64,000 bases of DNA from Atherix ibis. Taxonomy: Eukaryota; Arthropoda; Insecta; Diptera; Athericidae. Location: positions 50,599,667 to 50,663,666 of the forward strand of contig OY282610.1 in the NCBI GenBank assembly GCA_958298945.1, given 5' to 3'. The translations under genes were made by a program, and so were the position numbers. Positions within the stretch are counted from its first letter, which is position 1. The number at the start of each line of letters is the position of its first letter. Below the pieces are notes generated by a model. The model was not told where the DNA came from. It made no database searches and saw nothing but the letters and a program-made list of their open reading frames with translations. Shown here piece by piece: positions 1-10,510 of the stretch.

Positions 1-266
1 AATTTTTTCTCAAAATCACCAACAAAAATTTATCCAAAAAGGAAATTCTCATTTCAATCAAGAAAATATGCATTGGAGAAGCTTTGCCTGAAAGTACGCA
101 ATGACACCATTAAAACAATTCTAAAAACCTTAATTTTTATACAAAAAAAAATGAATTTTAAGAAAGAAAACCATAAATTTGATTAATTTTTTTCCAAACC
201 AACAACAAAAATTTATCCAGAAAGAATTTTCTCATTCCAATGAGAATAATATGAATCGAAGAAGCT
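1..266 (+). repeat. Partial HOR (U0): end of an E block
   Basis: The window opens inside an E monomer (1-83), followed by a complete omega monomer (84-266) that abuts the first A. This omega differs from most later ones: it has GAATTTTTTTCCAAACCAAC instead of the usual CTCAAAACCACCAAC, a form also seen at the end of U2 (around 2873-2895). Confidence 0.9.
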
Positions 267-1702
267 TTGCCTGAAAGTGCACAATCATACCCCAAACAAA
301 CATCTCCAAAAAACCACCATTTTCATAGAGAAAAACAAATTTTAAGAGAAAGTGGACTCAGTGTAATAATTGTTGCCTCCTATTTTTTGAGAAAACTGGG
401 TGCCTGGTGTAAAAATTGGATTTTCGTGAATATTGTCACAAATTTTCGAATTTTTGTAGTTTTTCGCATATCTTTAGGTGGTCAATTTATTTTGCTTTCA
501 GTAAATAAAAAATTTAATTTTAGGCAATTTTTTTTTAATAGTGCTCACAAAAATTTATTCTGAAAGGATATTCCTTTTTCGATCAGAATAATATGGATCT
601 AGAAGGCTATGTTAAAGAGTATGTAATGATACCATGAAACAAATTGTCATTTTTATCCAAAAAAGCAAACTTTATTTTTAAAAAAATACAGCGAACTTTA
701 GGTATTTTTTTTTAAAACGCCTGGAAAAAATTTTCCTGTAAGGACTTTTTTAGTCCGATCAGGATAATAAGAATAATTAGAAGTTTCACATATGTATGCG
801 CATTAACATCATTAAACAAATTATCGAAAAAATTCCCTTTTTCATAGAAAAATAGAAATTTAAAAAAAAATTTAATGATCTTTTGGCAAATTTTTCTCAA
901 AACTCCCACCGAAATTTATCGTGACATGTCATTTTCCTTCCAATCATTATACTAAGAGTCATAGAAGATTTGCCTGAAAGTGTGCAATGACACCACAAAA
1001 TAAATTCTAAAAAACCTTAATTTTTATACAAAAAAAACGAATTTTAATAAAGAAAACAATTAATTTTATGAATTTTTTCTCAAAATCACCAACAAAAATT
1101 TATCCAGAAAGGATATTCTCATTTTAATCGAGAAAATATGTATTGAGAAAGCTTTGCCTGAAAGTACGCAATGACACCATAAAAACAATTCTAAAAACCT
1201 TAATTTGTATACAAAAACAACGAATTTTAATAAAGAAAACAATTAATTTTATGAATTTTTTCTCAAAATCACCAACAAAAATTTATCCAGAAAGGATATT
1301 CTCATTCCAATCGACAAAATATATATTGGAAAAGCTTTGCCTGAAAGTACGCAATGACACCATAAAAACAATTCTAAAAACCTTAATTTGTATACAAAAA
1401 AAACGAATTTTAAGAAAGAAAACTATAAATTTTATGAATTTTTTCTCAAAATCACCAACAAAAATTTATCCAGAAATGATATTCTCATTCCAATCGAGAA
1501 AATATGCATTGGAGAAGCTTTGCCTAAAAGTACGCAATGACACCATAAAAACAATTCTAAAAACCTTAATTTTTATACAAAAAAAATTAATTTTAAGAAA
1601 GAAAACCATAAATTTAATGAATTTTTTCTCAAAACCACCAACAAAAATTTATCCAGAAAGAATTTTCTCATTCCAATGAGAATAATATGAATCGGAGAAG
1701 CT
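267..1702 (+). repeat. HOR unit U1, 1436 bp, E x3
   Basis: The A-D cassette has the haplotype shared only with U3: GATCAGAATAAT, AAAGAGTATGTAATGATACC, AAATTGTCAT and CTAAGAGTCATAGAAGATT. E monomers start at 1154, 1337 and 1520, each exactly 183 bp, which leaves an open frame of 178 codons (1143-1679). C begins AATTAGAAGTTTCAC, closer to the generic core than the TTATTAG form of other units, so it may be less derived. Confidence 0.93.
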
Positions 1703-2044
1703 TTGCCTGAAAGTGCACAATCATACCCCAAACAAACATCTCCAAAAAACCACCATTTTCATAGAGAAAAACAAATTTTAAGAGAAAGTGGACTCAGTGT
1801 ATTAATTGTTGCCTCCTATTTTTTGAGAAAACTGGGTGCCTGGTGTATAAATTGGATTTTCGTGAATATTGTCACAAATTTTCGAATTTTTGTGGTTTTT
1901 TGCATATCTTTAGGTGGTCAATTTATTTTGCTTTCAGTAAATAAAAAATTTAATTTTAGGCAATTTTTTTTTAATAGTGCTCACAAAAATTTATTCTGAA
2001 AGGATATTCCTTTTTCGATCAGGATAATATGGATCTAGAAGGCT
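1703..2044 (+). repeat. Monomer class A (reference copy, in U2)
   Basis: This is the long monomer, present once per HOR unit. Its left part matches an E monomer from the TTGCCTGAAAGT core to the AATTTTAAGAGAAAG stretch. Its right part matches again from AATTTAATTTTAGGCAA through CAAAAATTTATTCTGAAAGG to the next core. Between them lie about 154 bases with no clear counterpart in other monomers. A ends in GGATCTAGAAGG, giving one TCTAGA per unit in most units. Its left edge carries an AAGCTT shared with E; B, C and D lack that hexamer. Confidence 0.9.
1792..1945 (+). repeat. About 154-bp insert within monomer A
   Basis: The segment starts at ACTCAGTGTAATAATTG and ends at CAGTAAATAAA, judged by where alignment to E stops and resumes. 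It includes GGGTGCCTGGTG and TTTTCGAATTTTTGTGG and is richer in G than the rest. It occurs in all 38 A monomers and nowhere else. No terminal inverted repeat, poly(A) tail or target-site duplication is visible, so a transposon origin is not supported. It may be foreign DNA or a very degraded monomer, since it is about 30 bp short of monomer length and contains a TGCCTGG resembling the core. Edges are uncertain by several bases. Confidence 0.75.
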
Positions 2045-2220
2045 ATGTTAAAGTGTATGTAATGAAACCATGAAACAAATTGCCATTTTTATCCAAAAAA
2101 GCAAACTTTATTTTTAAAAAAATACAGCGAACTTTAGGTATTTTTTTTTAAAACGCCTGGAAAAAATTTTCCTGTAAGGACTTTTTTAGTCCGATCAGGA
2201 TAATAAGAATAATTATTAGT
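2045..2220 (+). repeat. Monomer class B (reference copy, in U2)
   Basis: This single-copy diverged monomer starts at ATGTTAAAGTGTATGTAATG, which replaces the usual TTGCCTGAAAGTACGCAATG. It carries ATTTTTATCCAAAAAAGC where E has ATTTTTATACAAAAAAAAC. It ends with a small perfect hairpin, GGACT-TTTTT-AGTCC, and GATCAGGATAATAAGAAT. At about 176 bp it is slightly shorter than E. U1 and U3 carry a distinct B haplotype (AAAGAGTATGTAATGATACC). Confidence 0.88.
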
Positions 2221-2367
2221 TTCACATATGTATGCGCATTAACATCATTAAACAAATTTTCGAAAAAATTTCCTTTTTCATAGAAAAATAGAAATTTAAA
2301 AAAAAATTTAATGATCTTTCGGCAAATTTTTCTCAAAACTCCCACCGAAATTTATCGTGACATGTCA
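2178..2367. other. Palindrome cluster in B/C (reference copy)
   Basis: Within 190 bp lie GGACT-TTTTT-AGTCC (2178-2192), ACATATGT (2224-2231) directly abutting ATGCGCAT (2232-2239), TTTTCGAAAA (2257-2266) and TGACATGTCA (2358-2367). Each is perfect in most units. None of these occurs in E monomers. Confidence 0.85.
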
Positions 2368-2405
2368 TTTCCCTTCCAATCACTATATTAAGAGTCATAA
2401 AAGGT
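2221..2405 (+). repeat. Monomer class C (reference copy, in U2)
   Basis: This single-copy diverged monomer has TTCACATATGTATGCGCATT in place of the core. The CAAAAATTTATCC block of E is represented by CGAAATTTATCGTGACATG. It contains four perfect palindromes: ACATATGT, ATGCGCAT, TTTTCGAAAA and TGACATGTCA. A 65-codon minus-strand open frame (2148-2345) spans the B/C boundary in most units; it is hydrophobic and lysine/phenylalanine-rich as AT-rich sequence would produce, and I do not call it a gene. Confidence 0.88.
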
Positions 2406-2589
2406 TTGCCTGAAAGTGTGCAATGACACCACAAAATAAATTCTAAAAAACCTTAATTTTTATACAAAAAAAACGAATTTTAATAAAGAAAACAATTAAT
2501 TTTATGAATTTTTTCTCAAAATCACCAACAAAAATTTATCCAGAAAGGATATTCTCATTCCAATCGAGAAAATATGTATTGGAAAAGCT
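2406..2589 (+). repeat. Monomer class D (reference copy, in U2)
   Basis: D is the monomer that links the cassette to the E block. Its core is TTGCCTGAAAGTGTGCAATG and it has a diagnostic CACCACAAAATAAATTC, where E has CACCATAAAAACAATTC. Its second half (AATAAAGAAAACAATTAATT onward) is essentially E-like, so D looks like the source from which E monomers expanded, or is homogenised with them. Confidence 0.88.
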
Positions 2590-2955
2590 TTGCCTGAAAG
2601 TACGCAATGACACCATAAAAACAATTCTAAAAACCTTAATTTGTATACAAAAAAAAACTAATTTTAGGAAAGAAAACTATAAATTTTATGAATTTTTTCT
2701 CAAAATCACCAACAAAAATTTATCCAGAAAGGATATTCTCATTCCAATCGAGAAAATATGCATTGGAGAAGCTGTGCCTGAAAGTACGCAATGACACCAT
2801 TAAAACAATTCTAAAAACCTTAATTTTTATACAAAAAAAATGAATTTTAAGAAAGAAAACCATAAATTTAATGAATTTTTTTCCAAACCAACAACAAAAA
2901 TTTATCCAGAAAGAATTTTCTCATTCCAATGAGAATAATATGAATCGGAGAAGCT

Positions 2956-4208
2956 TTGCCTGAAAGTGCACAATCATACCCCAAACAAACATCTCCAAAA
3001 AACCACCATTTTCATAGAGAAAAACAAATTTTAAGAGAAAGTGGACTCAGTGTAATAATTGTTGCCTCCTATTTTTTGAGAAAACTGGGTGCCTGGTGTA
3101 AAAATTGGATTTTCGTGAATATTGTCACAAATTTTCGAATTTTTGTAGTTTTTTGCATATCTTTAGGTGGTCAATTTATTTTGCTTTCAGTAAATAAAAA
3201 ATTTAATTTTAGGCAATTTTTTTTTAATAGTGCTCACAAAAATTTATTCTGAAAGGATATTCCTTTTTCGATCAGAATAATATGGATCTAGAAGGCTATG
3301 TTAAAGAGTATGTAATGATACCATGAAACAAATTGTCATTTTTATCCAAAAAAGCAAACTTTATTTTTAAAAAAATACAGCGAACTTTAGGTATTTTTTT
3401 TTAAAACGCCTGGAAAAAATTTTCCTGTAAGGACTTTTTTAGTCCGATCAGGATAATAAGAATAATTATTAGTTTCACATATGTATGCGCATTAACATCA
3501 TTAAACAAATTTTCGAAAAAATTCCCTTTTTCATAGAAAAATAGAAATTTAAAAAAAAATTTAATGATCTTTTGGCAAATTTTTCTCAAAACTCCCACCG
3601 AAATTTATCGTGACATGTCATTTTCCTTCCAATCATTATACTAAGAGTCATAGAAGATTTGCCTGAAAGTGTGCAATGACACCACAAAATAAATTCTAAA
3701 AAACCTTAATTTTTATACAAAAAAAACGAATTTTAATAAAGAAAACAATTAATTTTATGAATTTTTTTTCAAAATCACCAACAAAAATTTATCCAGAAAG
3801 GATATTCTCATTCCAATCGAGAAAATATGCATTGAAGAAGATTTGCCTAAAAGTACGCAATGACACCATAAAAACCGTTCTAAAAACCTTAATTTTTATA
3901 CAAAAAAAACGAATTTTAAGAAAGAAAACCATAAATTTTATGAATTTTTTCTCAAAATCACCAACAAAAATTTATCCAGAAATGATATTCTCATTCCAAT
4001 CCAGAAAATATGCATTGGAGAAGCTTTGCCTGAAAGTACGCAATGACACCATAAAAACAATTCTAAAAACCTTAATTTTTATACAAAAAAAATGAATTTT
4101 AAGAAAGAAAACCATAAATTTTATGAATTTTTTCTCAAAACCACCAACAAAAATTTATCCAGAAAGAATTTTCTCATTCCAATGAGAATAATATGAATTG
4201 GAGAAGCT
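2956..4208 (+). repeat. HOR unit U3, 1253 bp, E x2
   Basis: The unit repeats the U1 cassette haplotype (AAAGAGTATGTAATGATACC and AAGATTTGCC), giving an alternating U1-U2-U3 pattern. D has ATTTTTTTTCAAAATC in place of ATTTTTTCTCAAAATC. The first E core is AGATTTGCCTAAAAG, lacking AAGCTT. Confidence 0.93.
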
Positions 4209-6385
4209 TTGCCTGAAAGTGCACAATCATACCCCAAACAAACATCTCCAAAAAACCACCATTTTCATAGAGAAAAACAAATTTTAAGAGAAAGTGGACT
4301 CAGTGTAATAATTGTTGCCTCCTATTTTTTGAGAAAACTGGGTGCCTGGTGTAAAAATTGGATTTTCGTGAATATTGTCACAAATTTTCGAATTTTTGTG
4401 GTTTTTTGCATATCTTTAGGTGGTCAATTTATTTTGCTTTCAGTAAATAAAAAATTTAATTTTAGGCAATTTTTTTTTAATAGTGCTCACAAAAATTTAT
4501 TCTGAAAGGATATTCCTTTTTCGATCAGGATAATATGGATCTAGAAGGCTATGTTAAAGTGTATGTAATGAAACCATGAAACAAATTGCCATTTTTATCC
4601 AAAAAAGCAAACTTTATTTTTAAAAAAATACAGCGAACTTTAGGTATTTTTTTTAAAACGCCTGGAAAATTTTTTCCTGTAAGGACTTTTTTAGTCCGAT
4701 CAGGATAATAAGAATAATTATTAGTTTCACATATGTATGCGCATTAACATCATTAAACAAATTTTCGAAAAAATTTCCTTTTTCATAGAAAAATAGAAAT
4801 TTAAAAAAAAATTTAATGATCTTTTGGCAAATTTTTCTCAAAACTCCCACCGAAATTTATCGTGACATGTCATTTTCCTTCCAATCATTATATTAAGAGT
4901 CATAGAAGGTTTGTCTGAAAGTGTGCAATCCACAACACCACAAAATAAATTCTAAAAAACCTTAATTTTTATACAAAAAAAACGAATTTTAATAAAGAAA
5001 ACAATTAATTTTATGAATTTTTTCTCAAAATCACCAACAAAAATTTATCCAGAAAGGATATTCTCATTCCAATCGAGAAAATATGTATTGGAGAAGCTTT
5101 GCCTGAAAGTACGCAATGACACCATAAAAATAATTCTAAAAACCTTAATTTGTATACAAAAAAAAACGAATTTTAAGAAAGAAAACTATAAATTTTATGA
5201 ATTTTTTCTCAAAATCACCAACAAAAATTTATCCAGAAATGATATTCTCATTCCAATCGAGAAAATATGTATTGGAGAAGCTTTGCCTGAAAGTACGGAA
5301 TGACACCATAAAAACAAGTCTAAAAACCTTAATTTGTATAAAAAAAAAAACGAATTTTAAGAAAGAAAACTATAAATTTTATGAATTTTTTCTCAAAATC
5401 ACCAACAAAAATTTATCCAGAAAGGATATTCTCATTCCAATCGAAAAAATATGCATTGGAGAAGCTTTGCCTAAAAGTACGCAATGACACCATAACAACC
5501 GTTCTAAAAACCTTAATTTTTATGCAAAAAAAACGAATTTTAATAAAGAAAACAATTAATTTTATGAATTTTTTCTCAAAATCACCAACAAAAATTTATC
5601 CAGAAAGGATATTCTCATTCCAATCGAGAAAATATGCATTGGAGAAGCTTTGCCTAAAAGTACGCAATGACACCATAAAAACCGTTCTAAAAACCTTAAT
5701 TTTTATAAAAAAAAAAACGAATTTTAAGAAAGAAAACCATAAATTTTATGAATTTTTTCTCAAAATCACCAACAAAAATTTATCCAGAAAGGATATTCTC
5801 ATTCCAATCGAGAAAATATGCATTGGAGAAGCTTTGCCTAAAAATACGCAATGACACCATAAAAACCGTTCTAAAAACCTTAATTTTTATACAAAAAAAA
5901 ACGAATTTTAAGAAAGAAAACCATAAATTTTATGAATTTTTTCTCAAAATCACCAACAAAAATTTATCCAGAAAGGATATTCTCATTCCAATCGAGAAAA
6001 TATGTATTGGAGAAGCTTTGCCTGAAAGTACGCAATGACACCATTAAAACAATTCTAAAAACCTTAATTTGTATACAAAAAAAAAACGAATTTTAGGAAA
6101 GAAAACTATAAATTTTATGAATTTTTTCTCAAAATCACCAACAAAAATTTATCCAGAAATGATATTCTCATTCCAATCGAGAAAATATGCATTGGAGAAG
6201 CTTTGCCTGAAAGTACGCAATGACACCATAAAAACAATTCTAAAAACCTTAATTTTTATACAAAAAAAATGAATTTTAAGAAAGAAAACCATAAATTTTA
6301 TGAATTTTTTCTCAAAACCACCAACAAAAATTTATCCAGAAAGAATTTTCTCATTCCAATGAGAATAATATGAATTGGAGAAGCT
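4209..6385 (+). repeat. HOR unit U4, 2177 bp, E x7
   Basis: E monomers have cores near 5099, 5283, 5467, 5652, 5836, 6020 and 6203. D is preceded by an unusual extra CCACAA in TGCAATCCACAACACC (around 4925-4940), a short local duplication. The second E has TACGGAATGAC, a variant also found in U26 and U36. Confidence 0.92.
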
Positions 6386-7637
6386 TTGCCTGAAAGTGCA
6401 CAATCATACCCCAAACAAACATCTCCAAAAAACCACCATTTTCATAGAGAAAAACAAATTTTAAGAGAAAGTGGACTCAGTGTAATAATTGTTGCCTCCT
6501 ATTTTTTGAGAAAACTGGGTGCCTGGTGTAAAATTGGATTTTCGTGAATATTGTCACAAATTTTCGAATTTTTGTGGTTTTTTGCATATCTTTAGGTGGT
6601 CAATTTATTTTGCTTTCAGTAAATAAAAAAATTAATTTTAGGCAATTTTTTTATAATAGTGCTCACAAAAATTTATTCTGAAAGGATATTCCTTTTTCGA
6701 TCAGGATAATATGGATCTAGAAGGCTATGTTAAAGTGTATGTAATGAAACCATGAAACAAATTGCCATTTTTATCCAAAAAAGCAAACTTTATTTTTAAA
6801 AAAATACAGCGAACTTTAGGTATTTTTTTTTAAAACGCCTGGAAAAAATTTCCTGTAAGGACTTTTTTAGTCCGATCAGGATAATAAGAATAATTATTAG
6901 TTTCACATATGTATGCGCATTAACATCATTAAACAAATTTTCGAAAAAATTTCCTTTTTCATAGAAAAATAGAAATTTAAAAAAAAATTTAATGATCTTT
7001 TGGCAAATTTTTCTCAAAACTCCCACCGAAATTTATCGTGACATGTCATTTTCCTTCCAATCATTATATTAAGAGTCATAGAAGGTTTGCCTGAAAGTGT
7101 GCAATGACACCACAAAATAAATTCTAAAAAACCTTAATTTTTATACAAAAAAAACGAATTTTAATAAAGAAAACAATTAATTTTATGAATTTTTTCTCAA
7201 AATCACCAACAAAAATTTATCCAGAAAGGATATTCTCATTCCAATCGAGAAAATATGTATTGGAGAAGCTTTGCCTGAAAGTACGCAATGACACCATAAA
7301 AACAATTCTAAAAACCTTAATTTGTATACAAAAAAAAACGAATTTTAAGAAAGAAAACTATAAATTTTATGAATTTTTTCTCAAAATCACCAACAAAAAT
7401 TTATCCAGAAAGGATATTCTCATTCCAATCGAGAAAATATGTATTGGAGAAGCTTTGCCTGAAAGTACGCAATGACACCATAAAAACAATTCTAAAAACC
7501 TTAATTTTTATACAAAAAAAATGAATTTTAAGAAAGAAAACCATAAATTTTATGAATTTTTTCTCAAAACCACCAACAAAAATTTATCCAGAAAGAATTT
7601 TCTCATTCCAATGAGAATAATATGAATTGGAGAAGCT
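6386..7637 (+). repeat. HOR unit U5, 1252 bp, E x2
   Basis: A lacks one A in GGTGTAAAATTGG, which closes the open frame otherwise seen across A. The B/C boundary has a deletion giving GGAAAAAATTTCCTG, shared with U6 and U7 and therefore inherited with them. Confidence 0.93.
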
Positions 7638-9073
7638 TTGCCTGAAAGTGCACAATCATACCCCAAACAAACATCTCCAAAAAACCACCATTTTCATAGA
7701 GAAAAACAAATTTTAAGAGAAAGTGGACTCAGTGTAATAATTGTTGCCTCCTATTTTTTGAGAAAACTGGGTGCCTGGTGTAAAAATTGGATTTTCGTGA
7801 ATATTGTCACAAATTTTCGAATTTTTGTGGTTTTTTGCATATCTTTAGGTGGTCAATTTATTTTTCTTTCAGTAAATAAAAAATTTAATTTTAGGCAATT
7901 TTTTTTTAATAGTGGTCACAAAAATTTAATCTGAAAGGATATTCCTTTTTCGATCAGGATAATATGGATCTAGAAGGCTATGTTAAAGTGTATGTAATGA
8001 AACCATGAAACAAATTGCCATTTTTATCCAAAAAAGCAAACTTTATTTTTAAAAAAATACAGCGAACTTTAGGTATTTTTTTTTAAAACGCCTGGAAAAA
8101 ATTTCCTGTAAGGACTTTTTTAGTCCGATCAGGATAATAAGAATAATTATTAGTTTCACATATGTATGCGCATTAACATCATTAAACAAATTTTCGAAAA
8201 AATTTCCTTTTTCATAGAAAAATAGAAATTTAAAAAAAAATTTAATGATCTTTTGGCAAATTTTTCTCAAAACTCCCACCGAAATTTATCGTGACATGTC
8301 ATTTTCCTTCCAATCATTATATTAAGAGTCATAGAAGGTTTGCCTGAAAGTGTGCAATGACACCACAAAATAAATTCTAAAAAACCTTAATTTTTATACA
8401 AAAAAAACAAATTTTAATAAAGAAAACAATTAATTTTATGAATTTTTTCTCAAAATCACCAACAAAAATTTATCCAGAAAGGATATTCTCATTCCAATCG
8501 AGAAAATATGCATTGGAGAAGCTTTGCCTAAAAGTACGCAATGACACCATAAAAACCGTTCTAAAAACCTTAATTTTTATACAAAAAAAACGAATTTTAG
8601 GAAAGAAAACCATAAATTTTATGAATTTTTTCTCAAAATCACCAACAAAAATTTATCCAGAAAGGATATTCTCATTCCAATCGAGAAAATATGTATTGGA
8701 GAAGCTTTGCCTGAAAGTACGCAATGACACCATAAAAACAATTCTAAAAACCTTAATTTGTATACAAAAAAAAACGAATTTTAGGAAAGAAAACTATAAA
8801 TTTTATGAATTTTTTCTCAAAATCACCAACAAAAATTTATCCAGAAATGATATTCTCATTCCAATCGAGAAAATATGCATTGGAGAAGCTTTGCCTGAAA
8901 GTACGCAATGACACCATAAAAACAATTCTAAAAACCTTAATTTTTATACAAAAAAAATGAATTTTAAGAAAGAAAACCATAAATTTTATGAATTTTTTCT
9001 CAAAACCACCAACAAAAATTTATCCAGAAAGAATTTTCTCATTCCAATGAGAATAATATGAATTGGAGAAGCT
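7638..9073 (+). repeat. HOR unit U6, 1436 bp, E x3
   Basis: The unit has private variants shared only with U7: TTTATTTTTCTTTCAG, AATAGTGGTCACAAAAATTT followed by AATCTG, and AAAAAACAAATTTTAATAAAG in D. The GGAAAAAATTTCCTG deletion is shared with both U5 and U7. Confidence 0.93.
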
Positions 9074-10510
9074 TTGCCTGAAAGTGCACAATCATACCCC
9101 AAACAAACATCTCCAAAAAACCACCATTTTCATAGAGAAAAACAAATTTTAAGAGAAAGTGGACTCAGTGTAATAATTGTTGCCTCCTATTTTTTGAGAA
9201 AACTGGGTGCCTGGTGTAAAAATTGGATTTTCGTGAATATTGTCACAAATTTTCGAATTTTTGTGGTTTTTTGCATATCTTTAGGTGGTCAATTTATTTT
9301 TCTTTCAGTAAATAAAAAATTTAATTTTAGGCAATTTTTTTTTAATAGTGGTCACAAAAATTTAATCTGAAAGGATATTCCTTTTTCGATCAGGATAATA
9401 TGGATCTAGAAGGCTATGTTAAAGTGTATGTAATGAAACCATGAAACAAATTGCCATTTTTATCCAAAAAAGCAAACTTTATTTTTAAAAAAATACAGCG
9501 AACTTTAGGTATTTTTTTTTAAAACGCCTGGAAAAAATTTCCTGTAAGGACTTTTTTAGTCCGATCAGGATAATAAGAATAATTATTAGTTTCACATATG
9601 TATGCGCATTAACATCATTAAACAAATTTTCGAAAAAATTTCCTTTTTCATAGAAAAATAGAAATTTAAAAAAAAATTTAATGATCTTTTGGCAAATTTT
9701 TCTCAAAACTCCCACCGAAATTTATCGTGACATGTCATTTTCCTTCCAATCATTATATTAAGAGTCATAGAAGGTTTGCCTGAAAGTGTGCAATGACACC
9801 ACAAAATAAATTCTAAAAAACCTTAATTTTTATACAAAAAAAACAAATTTTAATAAAGAAAACAATTAATTTTATGAATTTTTTCTCAAAATCACCAACA
9901 AAAATTTATCCAGAAAGGATATTCTCATTCCAATCGAGAAAATATGCATTGGAGAAGCTTTGCCTAAAAGTACGCAATGACACCATAAAAACCGTTCTAA
10001 AAACCTTAATTTTTATACAAAAAAAAACGAATTTTAGGAAAGAAAACCATAAATTTTATGAATTTTTTCTCAAAATCACCAACAAAAATTTATCCAGAAA
10101 GGATATTCTCATTCCAATCGAGAAAATATGTATTGGAAAAGCTTTGCCTGAAAGTACGCAATGACACCATAAAAACAATTCTAAAAACCTTAATTTGTAT
10201 ACAAAAAAAAACGAATTTTAGGAAAGAAAACTATAAATTTTATGAATTTTTTCCCAAAATCACCAACAAAAATTTATCCAGAAATGATATTCTCATTCCA
10301 ATCGAGAAAATATGCATTGGAGAAGCTTTGCCTGAAAGTACGCAATGACACCATAAAAACAATTCTAAAAACCTTAATTTTTATACAAAAAAAATGAATT
10401 TTAAGAAAGAAAACCATAAATTTTATGAATTTTTTCTCAAAACCACCAACAAAAATTTATCCAGAAAGAATTTTCTCATTCCAATGAGAATAATATGAAT
10501 TGGAGAAGCT
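9074..10510 (+). repeat. HOR unit U7, 1437 bp, E x3 (tandem copy of U6)
   Basis: All U6 markers recur at an offset of 1436-1437 bp, so this is a recent one-HOR tandem duplication. Differences seen include one extra A in an A run, GTATTGGAAAAGC at the second E, and TTTTTTCCCAAAATC in the second E. Confidence 0.93.

Larger units (their letters stand above)
1703..2955 (+). repeat. HOR unit U2, 1253 bp, E x2
   Basis: The cassette has the haplotype that dominates the rest of the window (AAAGTGTATGTAATGAAACC, AAATTGCCAT), unlike its neighbours U1 and U3. The second E core reads GCTGTGCC, losing AAGCTT. C has CTTTCGGCAAAT rather than CTTTTGGCAAAT. Confidence 0.93.
7638..10510 (+). repeat. One-HOR tandem duplication, U6/U7 (period about 1436 bp)
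   Basis: The two units share three private variants in A and one in D that no other unit has, at a constant 1436-1437 bp offset. The upstream neighbour U5 shares only the B/C deletion, so the pair arose within a lineage that already carried it. Confidence 0.88.

Noticed and set aside
267..563. A 98-codon open frame starting at TTG in nearly every A monomer
   Set aside because: It begins at a non-ATG codon inside the satellite core, recurs only because the DNA recurs, and is broken or shifted by indels or stops in U5, U12, U14, U15, U22-U24, U27, U30 and U35. It has no recognisable domain.
1792..1945. The A insert as a SINE or MITE
   Set aside because: I saw no A/B box, poly(A) end, terminal inverted repeat or target-site duplication, and it occurs only at one position of the HOR.
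2178..2192. The GGACT-TTTTT-AGTCC hairpin as a bacterial transcription terminator
   Set aside because: The stem is only 5 bp and not GC-rich, no T tract follows it, and the context is a eukaryote-like satellite with no gene upstream.
2224..2239. CENP-B box
   Set aside because: No sequence fitting the TTCG-N4-A-N2-CGGG pattern was found here or elsewhere on a reading of the monomer classes; only palindromes are present.
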